The notes under the pieces are model-generated. The model was given only the letters and a program-made list of their open reading frames with translations. It was not told the origin of the DNA and did not search any database. DNA of 64,000 bases, taken from NCBI GenBank assembly GCA_030765045.1, contig CM060972.1, positions 3,146,501 through 3,210,500 on the forward strand, in the 5' to 3' direction. This stretch comes from Tenodera sinensis. Lineage: Eukaryota; Arthropoda; Insecta; Mantodea; Mantidae. Below are positions 1 through 12,100 of the stretch, piece by piece (within the stretch, counting starts at the first letter, position 1; the number at the start of each line of letters is the position of its first letter). The translations under genes were made by a program, and so were the position numbers.

Positions 1-3
1 ATA

Positions 4-2216
4 CAGTAGAATCTTGATTATCCGACCTAAACTGGACCTGGGCAACGTTGGATAACCGAAAATGTTGGATAATACAAAATAAGTTGGAAAATGGAGTAAA
101 ACATGGTAGGTATACTGTATTACTAAAACAATTGTTGGTTTTTTGGTATTTACTGTATAATCAAATCAATTGTACATGTAATATTGAACAAGAGAACAAA
201 AAGAAGCTCCAAATGTCTTAAAAAAAGAAACTTCAATGAAGTCTGCTTGCGTGCTGAATGACGTTTCCTTGCTGCGAGATTTAGCCATCGACGAAACACC
301 AATAGCTCAGTTGCACTTGCGTCCGACTGTTGCTCCACGTAATCAGGGTCTGTTAGTTCAAACTGTTGATCTTCTGCATACCAGCTACTGACATTCCTCA
401 CAGCCAGGAATGCAGTTGAGTAAGGGAACAATGTCACCCATGTCTTCTTATATCACCTCTTCTTGGTTTTCATCATCACCCAACAATATGTTCCAAGACT
501 TAGCTAATGTCACTGTTCCAATTTCTTCCCAAGCCTGAGCCACCCAGTATGCAACATCTTTCATGTTGATGGATCTTAACGACAAAAGGAGTTGCCCAGT
601 GTTTCTAGCACACCTTGGTCCATTAGCTGGCACAACGACGTCACCTTAGGTGGGAGAAGCAAGTCCTTGATATCATCACTCCTAAGTTCTGTGAGGGGGC
701 ATTGTCTAGTAGAAGGTGAGCTTTCCTTGGGATGTTGTTGGAAGCTAGATGACACAAACTGTGTAAATATGGCAACAGACATCCAGACAGAATTCTGGTT
801 AGTATAATGCACTGGCAGAGCATTGACAGAAATGTTTTTTAAATGCTCTAGGCTTTTTGGATTTACCAATCATTAGTAATTTTGCTTTGAAGTTCCCCGT
901 AACATTACTGCAGGCAAGAATAGTAATCCTCTACTTACTACGCTTGTAGCCAGGTGCAGATGCCTCTGCTTGGGCTGCAAGAGTTTTAAATGGCAGCATC
1001 TTGAAATTTAGTCCAGTTTTGTCACAATTAAAAATCTGATCACCAGTTAATCCTTCAGCAACAATTAATTCTTGGAATTTCTTTTTAAATTTTGTAACGT
1101 CATTAGAATTAGCGGACAGTTTTTCACCACCGATATTAAGCTGTCTAATACCGTACCGTTTTTACCAACGATCAAACCACCCAACGCTGGCAGTAAAATT
1201 AGGATCCCCTTCATTGAACTCTTTCTGGAAATACAGCGCCTTCTCTTGCAGGATGGGGCCTGTTATTGGTAGACCCTTTCCTCGTTTTTGAGTGAACCAA
1301 ACAAACAGCGCCTCGCTAACTTTTTCGTATTCACATTGTTTCATTGTTTTTTTTTTGTGTTTTAGTACATCACTTGTTGCTCTGGTACCACTCCACTTTT
1401 CAATTTCTTTCCTCTTTTTCTTCCAGTCCCCCACTGTAACATGCTCAACACCATAATCTGAAGCCACTTTTTGTAAAGTTTCCCCCTTGTCCAGTCTCTT
1501 TAATGCCGTCAACTTGTCTTACATGGAAACAACCACTTTCTTCCTTTTATTTGCCATATTGTACTCACAGGAAATGAAAATAATATCGTCCGTACACAAG
1601 CTATATCTGCACACTCACAGAAGGTTCGATGATGCACATTAATAGCACTGATAAACAATTTACTCCTCAGTGTTATTAGCCTAGTCATTGACACTTCAAT
1701 ATAAGGCACTGTGAATTCCAATTACTTCATTCGTATTGAGAACAAACTACCTTTGTTTTGATAGTAGGCTAATATAGATTACTGTGCTTTTCAAATGGGA
1801 AGGAGTTTGTCCTTGAGCCCTCCAAGCGGGCAACCAATTGGAGTCATGATGTGTTGTCATATTGCACCAGGTAGACTTGCATGAACTAAGACAGTGTGTG
1901 AGAGAGAGGGGATTATGAAAAGATGGGGGTAATGAGCTTGCAATGCTGTGCAGATAAACGTATCTCATTGGCTGCAGATCAGAACTCTTCCCATTTGAAA
2001 AGCACACTACATCTGCCGGTTTTCGCTACCATGAGATAAACCCAAGCGTTTGTTTATGTCTCGAATATCGAGTGTTATCGCTAACTAGTTGCCGACAGTA
2101 TTGCACCTCTCCACGAGGAGAAGTTGCCATAATAATAATTTTATCAAGTGATTGTTATTTGAGAGAGATTTTTTTTAAAATATGTATAGGTATGTTGGAT
2201 AACCGAGATTCTACTG
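4..2216 (-). mobile_element. Tigger (pogo-group) DNA transposon, near full length
   Basis: Terminal inverted repeats of about 23 bp sit at 4-27 and 2194-2216. Each end begins CAGTAGAATCT and runs into a GGTTATCC-like core, and each is flanked by the dinucleotide TA, the target duplication expected of Tc1/mariner/pogo elements. The 2.2-kb length suits a Tigger. The transposase remnants inside are all on the - strand. Confidence 0.9.
448..1512 (-). pseudogene. Tigger transposase pseudogene
   Basis: This is a cut-and-paste transposase broken by frameshifts. Read on the - strand from 1512, the N-terminal part (to 1162) is a helix-turn-helix/CENP-B-like DNA-binding region (YGVEHVTVGDWKKKRKEIEKW). 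Around 1060-960 comes the first catalytic block (QIFNCDKTGLNF, carrying the first Asp). Near 700 is the second (LLLDNAPSQ), and near 610 the third (MDQGVLETL). All three parts of a DDD/DDE catalytic core are therefore recognisable, but they lie in different frames, so no full protein is made. The order and spacing match the Tigger/jerky family. The frame changes show that this copy is dead. Confidence 0.88.
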
Positions 2217-3735
2217 TAATAATAATAAGAATAAATGATGATGGTGACGATGACAATGATAAAATTAACCCAAAATTATAATAACATTCTTAGGGTCGTT
2301 AAGTGCTTCTATTTCAATTTTATCACACTTTTTTTTGAGGGGTACCATAGAAGAAAAAAAAAAAAAAAAGCAAGCCCTTTATGGCTAAGGACCCCCAATT
2401 ACCTGACTACAATAAATCATTCGTTGACTGTGCTTGTATGTAAGAGGCAAAATGAAGATGGAGAGGTTCATCTGCAGGACCCAACTGTAATAATTTTTCT
2501 CCTTCTCTATTCACCCTTTGTTGCAAATTGTGATTTCTCTATAGTGCAGGTTAGGGGCTTTCACTATCCAAAGGCTGAATGCATTAATGGCCAACATTTA
2601 TACAGCATTCATAAAATAACCATGAAATATTCATTCATCTCTTTGTGTTAAATTAGTAAAATAAAATTTAATATAAGATTTGAAGCTTTCATGGCAATTA
2701 GTGATTAAACCTTTTTGGGTTAGCACTGTGTAATATCTAAAAAATTGTTTGAGCTTAATATGGCTGAAACTTGAACAATTACTGGTAACCTGAGAAGTTT
2801 TAATTATTAAAATAAAATTTATCTATGTGAATGGTTTAAGTTCTATATTGTTATCAATTGCTTAGTGGAGACTTCTAATTTGTACTTCATGTCTTCCCCT
2901 GTGTTTTACAGAATTATACATGTCTATGTTTCACCTGCAATAAAGTGTGTGTGTTAGCAACATAACACAAGAATTGTACTAGCCAAAATGAAAAAGTTTG
3001 GATAGTCTGGGACAGTCAGTTTTACAGCCCAGGATTTTCAGTAAAGTATGTAACACACAGTTGAGGACGTTGACACTAACAAACTGATTAATTATGTTGT
3101 ACTTCAAAAAGGACAGATTACTGGGAAAGTGAGCATGTGAATTGAGATTACTTGAAAATGATATACATATTTAACTTCGTACATGTTACGGTGGTTGGTG
3201 TGAGTAAGCAAAAGTATCATATCTCAAGTACGTTATACAATAATCAATTCTCAGGTTCATTAGTTGGATTGGCATTCATGGTCACAATTCCAGCAATTCT
3301 GCGCCAGCAATGACAATTGCAGCTTGCAATATCAGTTTAGTTTCTTGCAACTCACTGTTCTATTGTTTGTCAGCATGGATAAATTTGTGACAAGAAAGCA
3401 AAAAGGTACAGAAAGTAATGACAGTGATGTATTCTGGTTCCAATCTCAGGCTTCACTTCAAGTAATGCTAATAGTGTAGCATTAGAAGTGACATGTATTA
3501 GGGAAAATAGTGAGAGAAGGTGTATTATACTAATTGGGGGAATGGTAGACAAAACTACATTTCGAAACAGGAAAACAAGTCTCCCTTGGTTTCATCAAAT
3601 AGTTCTGGGGGACTTATATTCCTGTTACAGAAATACAAAATCAGGATGCTCTTAAATGCACATTGCTGCTGTTGCTGCTACGTTTTCTGTACATAACACA
3701 CCAATGTTAATTATTAGCTCTTCACACAGAGTTGA
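2217..3735. other. No gene recognised
   Basis: AT-rich DNA with simple runs: a GATGATGGTGACGATGAC-like stretch near 2235 and an A-run near 2355. A short frame at 3375 begins MDKFVTRKQK and resembles the start of some hAT-type transposases, but nothing around it supports that. Otherwise I see no gene. Confidence 0.5.
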
Positions 3736-4002
3736 AGAAATACCTACCTGTTGTGAAAGCTGCCTAAGTGATTTTGGGGGCAAGTTGTCTAATGTTTCCA
3801 TGCTGTCTTTTAGGTTTCTTAGATAAACATTTCATGTGGTTTGGAATTTGTTATAAATTGTATCTGCGGGTACGAACTTTGTCCAGTGTCGCCGGTTGTG
3901 GTGTCTTCCTGTGGGTACGTATTTTCTCCAGGGTCCATGGTGTTGCTGTTTTTATAGGTGTTTCTGATGGCTGTTGTCCATGCGGAGCTTAGTTTAAGTC
4001 CG

Positions 4003-5406
4003 TCATCTCTGTTGTAATTGTTGGGGTGTAATTTGATGTGGATGGCCTCCTTGAAGAGTCTGTTCCAGTAATTTTCTGCGTGTTCTAGAACTTTCGTGTC
4101 TTGGAAGTTTATTTTGTGGACCTGCTCTATGCAATGTTGGGCTACTGCTGATTTTTCCGGTTGGAGAAGTCTGATGTTCTTTGCAGCTTTCCTGTTTATT
4201 TTGTGGACCTGCTCTATGCAATGTTGGGCTACTGCTGATTTTTCCGGTTGGAGAAGTCTGATGTTCTTTGCAGCTTTCCTGTTTATTTTGTGGACCTGCT
4301 CTATGCAATGTTGGGCTACTGCTGATTTTTCCGGTTGGAGAAGTCTGATGTTCTTTGCAGCTTTCCTGTTTATTTTGTGGACCTGCTCTATGCAATGTTG
4401 GGCTACTGCTGATTTTTCCGGTTGGAGAAGTCTGATGTTCTTTGCAGCTTTCCTCTATCGTGCATCCTGTTTGACCCACATACACCTTCCCACACTCGCA
4501 AGGAATCCTGTATATTCCCGGGACCTTAAGTCCAAGTGGTTCTTTCACTGGCCTGAGGAATTGTCGGATCTTCTTGGGGGCCGTGAAGAAGGTTTTGGAA
4601 TTATGTCTTGTGAGTATACGGGAAACCTTGTTTGAGACAGAACCGTAGAAGGGTATGTAGGCCTTCTCTTGAGGGCTATCCTTCCCTTGTGTGAGTTGTG
4701 GTGGGTTCTTCCTGTAGTGTTCTACTTTCCTACGGGCCTCATTGATGTCCTGGTTACTATACCCATTTTTGCGTAAGGTATCCTGTAGGTATTGAAGTTG
4801 TAGGTGTAAGTGGTCCTTGTCTGCCATGTCAAATGCTCGGTGAAATAGAGTGGAGATGATTGTTTTCTTCTGAGTGGGATGATGGTGACTGGAGGCGTCC
4901 AAGTATCTGTTGGTGTGTGTGGGCTTCCTGTAGACTGTATGTCCCAGGCTGCCATCCGGTTTTTTGTACACTAGAACATCCAGGAAGGGAAGGGAGTTGT
5001 CGTTCTCCACTTCCATGGTGAATTTGATATTTGTATGTAGACTATTGAGATGGTCCAGAAAAAAGGTTAGTTTTTCTGTCCCATGTAGCCAGATGACAAA
5101 AGTGTCGTCGATGCACCTATAGAAGGCTTTTGGTTTGTATGTGGCAGTGTCCAGTGCGGTGTGTTCAAAGTTTTCCATGAAGAAATTGGCAATAGCCGGT
5201 GATAATGGTGAACCCATGGCCACTCCGTCAGTTTGTTCGTAAAACTGGCCATTGTAGCAGAAGTAGGTGGACGTGAGAGTGTGTCTAAAGAGTTGTGAGA
5301 TGTTCTCCTGAAATTGTTCCGCTATGAGATGCAGTGAGTCTTCTAGAGGCACTCTGGAGAAGAGGGATTCAACGTCGAAACTCACCAAGATATCCCCCGG
5401 GTCCAA
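4003..5406 (-). pseudogene. Penelope-like reverse transcriptase/GIY-YIG polyprotein, degenerate
   Basis: A 467-codon open frame. The reverse transcriptase shows SFDVESLFSRVP, DGVAMGSPLSPAIANFF and, at 5101-5121, CIDDTFVIW where the family has YVDDTFVIW; the catalytic Tyr is replaced by Cys. The linker FFTAPKKIRQFLRP and the endonuclease start GIYRIPCECGKVYVGQTG follow. A short deletion just after this point throws the endonuclease out of frame. Its true continuation (around IRLLQPEKSAVAQHC) is readable only in another frame, and the open frame instead passes through four copies of a 29-residue unit. Enzyme activity is unlikely. The frame stays open partly because the 87-bp unit is a multiple of three. 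Confidence 0.85.
4108..4455. repeat. Four tandem copies of an 87-bp unit
   Basis: Copies start at 4108, 4195, 4282 and 4369, with a period of exactly 87 bp and almost no divergence apart from the edges. The unit comes from the GIY-YIG endonuclease region of the Penelope-like element. The near identity indicates recent amplification. Because 87 is divisible by three, the array is open on both strands. Confidence 0.95.
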
Positions 5407-5470
5407 TCTCAGGGTTGAGATCTTTTGTATGAAGTAGCTGGAGTTATTAATGTGATGATGACAGGAGACT

Positions 5471-5933
5471 AATGTGAATTGTTACACCTCTTTCTCCTTG
5501 GAAATATCCGCCATGGTGTGGGCATTGCATTCTATTCCAATTTAACCCAGCATAATCTAGAATGTCCTGCGTTGGCTTATGTTCAACAATGCAGCCTTCT
5601 AATCCGTACTCATAGCATTAATGAAATCTGTAGGGATTGACAGCATTTAGCATTGAAATAGCATATGAATAATTGCTGAATTAAATAAATATGTAGATTA
5701 TGAATACATGTAGATATTTGTGTAACTTGATGGTGCTCTTATTTTGTTATAATTTTTAAAAACTGAGGAGCTTCTATATCCTTTGTTGTATCTAGACTCA
5801 TGGCCTACTGCATTCTTAGTTCATTGGAGGTCTGTGTAGTAATCAGTGTAATTTCCTTGAGCCCTTGCTGGTACTGATAGTGTTTTGTTTAATTTTCTCT
5901 ACAGGTCCTCTACTGAAGGCTATCAGTAACAAT
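5471..5933 (+). other. Upstream region and splice acceptor of the zinc-finger gene
   Basis: AT-rich DNA with no recognised element. A good 3' splice site (pyrimidine-rich, CTCTACAG) ends at 5904, so the first coding exon of the zinc-finger gene has an upstream exon that I could not locate. I see no convincing promoter. Confidence 0.55.
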
Positions 5934-6152
5934 ATGATGAAGAATAAAGATCATAAAACCGCAACAGAGATAAAAGAAGAACCTTTGTATTCAAATGACA
6001 CATTAACCAAAATAAAATGTGAAGGTGAAGAGGAAGAGGTTACAGATTTTCACAATGAGTATGCCAACTATGATGAAATAGAGATCAAAGAGGAAACTTG
6101 CTGGTCTGAACCAGAGCTGCTCTCTACTGCTGGTCCTTACTTCCAGAATGAG
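5934..6152 (+). CDS. Zinc-finger gene, coding exon 1
   Basis: 73 codons, phase 0 at the end. The exon itself begins at 5905 after an acceptor. The donor GAG|GTACGT follows 6152. The content is acidic and rich in KEE motifs. Confidence 0.8.
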
Positions 6153-9100
6153 GTACGTACAGTAAGTTGGGCAAGTATTGTATTTCACCCAACATTTTCA
6201 TATTAACATTTCACTGGAAATATGTTTTGAGGCCCCCTGAATCCAGAAAAGGCAGTTTTAGAAAAAGGTCTATGTGTGTGTCTGTCTGTGAAGAGCATAA
6301 CTCAAAAATCTTATGTGTTGCACTCACATGACTTTCTCTACTCTTGTACTAACCATTCTTACAAACTCTTATTCCTATATCTTGTTCGTGTTAGTTAAGA
6401 TAAACATTTGTACAAATTATCTTATTGCTTATTTCCTTGTAGATACAAGGGGAATATTAGAATACAGTAGGCTTTGTGCGATAGTCAAATCCTTTAAAGC
6501 TTTGAGATTCCATTCTCTTTGCAAGCTTAACATATAAAAAAATGAACAACAATGTTCCATTCCACCAAAGTTTTAAGTTTCCTGAAACTGACACAAATAA
6601 CAAGGAATATCTCTGAAATGGTTCACTCTACAAAAAAATTGATTTGGACATAAATTATGTGCTTTAGCGAGATCTACATTTTTTGTGTATTAAGATTTTG
6701 TCTATATTTTATGGTTTATGAGTTATTCAAAAGTCATCCAAGGTAAACAGGACTTCATAGGCTATAGCCGAAAATTCAAGGTATACATTTCATTTGTCAT
6801 ACAAATATCTTAAACATGTGGCATTTTAATCAAAATCGTTAGAGCCATTTTCAATAAAATGAAAATTCTTGAAAAATTTTCCATGTAAAGGGTAGTTTAG
6901 GTTGGGTCTATTATCTTGAAAATCTTCATGTCGCATCCTTAAAAGACATTAAACTTAAATACCAACTTCGGTTTTCAACTGACTTTTCGATTTTGAGTTA
7001 TGCTGTCCACAGACTGACAGGCAGACACACACACGTGCACATGCAACCATGTGCGCGCGCACACACACACACATTTTTCTAAAAGTGTTTGTTTTGGATT
7101 CAGGGGTCTCAGAATGTATATTTCCAGTGAAATCTCAACATCACAGCCAAATAACAGTAAAATATGCACTAAACTAAACAGAAATGAAAAAACTATTTTT
7201 CTTAAGCCAGTCACTAAAGATGAATTAAGTAAAATAATTAACTCAAAAAAGGATAACTTTTCAGCAGGATATGATGAGATACCTGAGTGTGTAATTAAGT
7301 CTTGTAAGAATAGTTTAATAAATCCCCTATTGGAAATATGCAATACCTCCCTGTCAACTGGGATATTTCCTAGTAAGATGAAACTAGCAAAAGTTGTTCC
7401 TGTATACAAAAAAGATGATGTAAACAATATAAATAATTATAGGCCAATTGCCATTCAATCAGGTTTTTCTAAAGTTATGGAATCGGTTATGTATAACAGG
7501 ATTGCTCCTTTCATGGAAAAGTTTGTATTTAGTGATAAACAAAATGGTTTCCGGAAAAACAAATCCATACTAAATGCCTTTTATGCATTCATTAAGGAAA
7601 CACGGGATGGAATTGAAACTGATGATACAACAGTTGGTATATTTATGGACTTGAGTAAGGCCTTTGATTTAGTTGACCATGACATATTATTGACAAAATT
7701 GGAAGCCTATGGAGTGCGTGGGATAGTGTATGAATGGTTCAAGTCTTACATAACTGACAGACAACAACTAACTGCAATAACTCGAGATAATAACACTGTA
7801 AAATCTGAAACAAAGTTAGTAAGGTGTGGAGTTCCTCAAGGTTCGAATCTACGCCCCTTACTTTTTCTAGTGTACATTAATCATCTGCCAGTGAATATAC
7901 CACATGTTGAGACTATATTATATGCAGATGATACTAATTTTATTCTCAAAGGCAGTAATCCCATTGATCTACAAGTTCAAGCTGATAGTACAATGAAAAA
8001 TATGGAGAAATGGTTAGCAGCAAATAAACTAGTGCTAAATGGAAAAAAGTCACACTGCATGTGCTTCACAAACACTAATAGAAGTACTAAATCACTAGGA
8101 CCAAAAATTTTATATAGCAAAGAAACCATACAATATGTCTCCGAAACAAAATTTTTGGGAATCATAATTGATAAACACTTAGATTGGAAAAGTCATATTA
8201 AGAATGTTACAGCAAGAATAAATCGAGCTCATTATGTAATATATGTCCTAAAGAGCATCAGTAACCTACAAACACTAAAAATGGTTTACTTCTCTTATGT
8301 ACAATCTGTGCTTGCTTATGGTATATTTATATGGGGATCCAGTAGCGAAATAAGTGCGCTATTCATAATGCAAAAGAAAATGCTTAGACTAATGCTAAAT
8401 TTGCACAGGACAACATCGTGTAAACCATACTTTCGGCAAAATCACATTCTTACGCTGCCAAGTCTGTATATTTTAGAAACTGTTTGTTTTATAAGGGACA
8501 ATATTCACTTATTTAGCATAAACAACACTGTTCATACACATAGTACCAGAAATAGTAATAAAATACACATACAGACTGCCAGAACAACAAAAAAGGTAAA
8601 TTCCATACTGCATAGAGGCATACACATGTATAATAAAATCGCAAATAGAATCCACAGTAGCAGTCAAACTAAGTTTAGGAAAGAAGTTAGAAATTTTCTA
8701 ATTGAGCAAACCTACTACAGTGTGCAGGAGTTCTTTGACTCATTCTCTGAATAATTTTATCTGTATTATTGTAACACTATATTACTGTAACACTGTCTCT
8801 GTATATATATATTATTTGATTCACTCTCTGAATAATTTTATTTGTGTTTAATCTGTAGGCTATATATATAACTTATACTCTTATGACTGTAATGCTGTCT
8901 CTGTTATTATTATTTGTATTCATGATATTGTTTAAACCAATATTATTTGTATTCCCTATTTAAAAATTGACGAAGCCATGAATTTGTAAAAAAATTCTTA
9001 CGGTGAATAAAGACATACATACATACATCAAATTTTTGGGTGGAATACAATACTTCCTCTACTTACCAGTAGTAGAAAGTAAAAATGAGAAGTAATTTAA

Positions 9101-12100
9101 AAACCAAAATTTGTGTTAAGTTTAATGTCTTTCAAGGATGCGACATGACAATTTTCAAGAAAATTCCTCCATCCTAAACTAGTCTTTACACGGAAAATTT
9201 TGATTTTCTCAAAAAATGGTAGTAACGATTTTTATTAAAATGCCATATGTTTAAGATATTTGTATGACAAATGAAATGTATATTTTGAATTTTCTGGCAA
9301 TAGTCTATGTAGTCCTGTTTACTATGGATGACTTACACATAACTGGTAAACCGTAAGAGATAGACCAAACTTACCATACAAAAAGTGCAGACCTTGTTAA
9401 AACACATAAGATATGTCCAAATGATCACAAGCAAATCTTGTTTAGAAAAGAATTATAATTACTTAAATATATCAGAAAAATGCACTCCTCATCCTCCTAG
9501 AACTAATCCAATAGTTTTTATTAAGATAGTAACAAATAAAGAGTTGACAGAACAAGTAAATAAACTAGAAGAGTTATCAGAGGTATGCAGAATTGCTACA
9601 ATTGAACATCTACATAATCAATTCGCCGAAACAGAATGGCTCAGAATTTACACACGATGGTTCTGCAGATAAACTGAGAGATAATGTGGGAGGAGGTGTA
9701 TATTGTTAATACTTTTCACATTACCTAGACTATCCACAAATTTTGAAGGTGAAGTGGTTGCAATACAACGAGCATTAGAACAGATATACTCTAGGACTGG
9801 TATAAAAGAAAATAAAGCAGTTGTTCTCACAGACTCAGTTTCTGCCATTCAAGCAATTGAACAATATTACAGACCATATGAATCTTATAATATTAGGGAT
9901 GCGAGATGTTGTTATAGATTACTCCAAACAGAATTTGAACAGATAATACTACAGTGGATACCAGCACATTTGGGAGTGATTGCTAATGAGACTGCAGATT
10001 TTCTGGCCAAAAAGGGTGCATAAGATTCGTGATTAAAGCTTCCCAATATCAGTTAGTAGAACCCCTCCTTGTGTCCTCTCACAGAGGTGACGAGACATCT
10101 GAAGACTGGAGTTACAAAGAGCATTCTTAAATATTCTTTGCCATGCAGCACAGAGAAGACTGTCAGCAACCCTGTAAGAAGCAAGCAGATTAAGGGATAA
10201 ATGAAATGGAGGGAGGTAAAATTCAGGAGATGAAAGGAACCTTCCCTAGATCTGCTTAACAACGTGGGAAAATGCCCCCCCCCCCAAAAAAAAAAGAAAA
10301 GAAATAAAAAGAAAGAAAAACATGGGGCAGGAAGTTCAACCATAGGGATCAAACCCATAATCCTCTGAACATGCCTGTGCTATCTCATTTGGTATGCAAA
10401 GTAATTCAGTTTGTTAGAGATAGGCACGGAAGCCGAAGATCTGTGGTTCATATCCTTGTTATAGCATTGAATTCTTCAGTCTGATTATACCTTCCAAAGA
10501 AAGAACTGTAAAAGTTTGTTATCTTGTTCCAGGAGGTTGCCTCACTTAGAGACGAGATGGTTGAGGAAACACCCTTCAAGTAAGATTCATTTAATTCCTT
10601 GTTTCATTACTGTATTATATATATATATATAGTTACACGTAGTTACACGTGCAACACACGTGAATGTTCAGGTGTCATAAGGAATATACTTTTGTACATT
10701 GTTGCAGGAAATACAACATTATTCTCATTCAGATGAAACAGTGAGATATGTACTATTATTACCAAAAAAGTTAAATAAAATCTTCAAACAATTAACAGGC
10801 AAACCTTCTCATAGGGCAAATAAAAATGTTAGCTTTTTTCTATAATGCTAAAACTGGTACTTCCACAAATGTTTATAACTGAGTGTGATTGCTTCATGAG
10901 TTATTTTGATATTAATATGAGTGGAGAAGTGGTGATGTTTGGTTTTACATGAGAGGGAATATCATTGCATATGGTAATATATGCAAATTTATCCTTTACT
11001 TCTTAAGAAGCACACACATACACAGGGTACATTAAACAAGATTGAGTAAACATGCAGACCAGATGACAAATGAATTCCACCAGCTGGGAGGGAAAGTGGT
11101 ATATCGTTTGTTTCTGTGGCATATTTTTGTCGCATTTTTGTAAATATTGTTTTAAACTTTCTTGCATTCTTCGACCTCAAAAGTAACTAACTTAAACACT
11201 GATATAATAAATTTAGGCATCCTGTAAGGGCAAAGACCTCCTGTGTACACAGGGACTAACTTGTAAATAAGCTCCAAGGTGAGCAAATCCTTGGGAGTTT
11301 TGTTGTGTTGCTGAGCTGTCTTCCTATTCTAATCATATTTTCCACTCATAAAACCCTTCTGCTTTTCCTGTCCTGACACTTCCATGCTGCACTTTTCACA
11401 ACTTTTGCACTTGCTGCCATCATCTTTCTGCCCTGTTTGCTGCTGGTTGATTCTTATTTGGCTCCAGCTGTCTCCATACTTCTATTGTAGTTGTATGGAT
11501 GTAGTTTACACTGCAGCCAATGGCAAACGTACCACTAACCAGTGGGCCCAATCACAGATCATCACGTACTCATTGGTCAACACAGCAGAAGTCCCACCCA
11601 TCAAGCTATAGTTTATAAAGAGCAGAGTGCTGTTGTTCATTCAGAACAAATCCAAGTGCTTCAAAACCCTCTCCCTTCGAAAAATCCTCTCTACTCCCCT
11701 GCGAACCACCAGCCGAACCCTTCACCTTGAAACCCAGAACCCATCCATCCCAGAGGCAACAGCTAAAAGAGCCTCGGTAGCGTGGGCGCACATTAGAAAT
11801 CACGAAAATTACGTAATCACCAACATTGGCAAAGGTGAGCTGAAGCACCGCAAACATGCTAGGATAAAAATGTTTTAGATGCAGTATGGCTCGCCGACTA
11901 ATGCGTGCCCATGCAACCCCGGCGCTAGGCCACAAACTCACTACTACAGAGGTCTGCGCCTTGGAAACCATACAGGAACTGCAACCTGACCACTCAGGAA
12001 AACAGCAGAAAACTGTATATAGTGTAAATAGTAAAGTGAATTGTATGTAGTGCAGTGTGTGAGCTGGGACACATATTTTTGGTGTGCCTAGTGTAAGCGT

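Larger units (their letters stand above)
3740..5470 (-). mobile_element. Penelope-like element 1, 5'-truncated
   Basis: A Penelope-like retroelement on the - strand carries a reverse transcriptase followed by a GIY-YIG endonuclease, the domain order of this class. Recognisable sequence begins abruptly near 5470, within the N-terminal part of the reverse transcriptase, so the copy is 5'-truncated. After the endonuclease it runs into about 250 bp of non-coding DNA that ends without a clear boundary near 3740. Confidence 0.85.

Noticed and set aside
4108..4455. CRISPR-like direct repeats
   Set aside because: The copies abut without spacers and lie in a retroelement coding region of an animal genome.
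4096..4635. 179-codon + strand open frame
   Set aside because: Antisense shadow of the 87-bp tandem repeat in the Penelope-like element.
7051..7137. First 29 codons of the 567-codon frame
   Set aside because: They lie in repeat R1 and a CA microsatellite; LINE sequence starts at about 7138.
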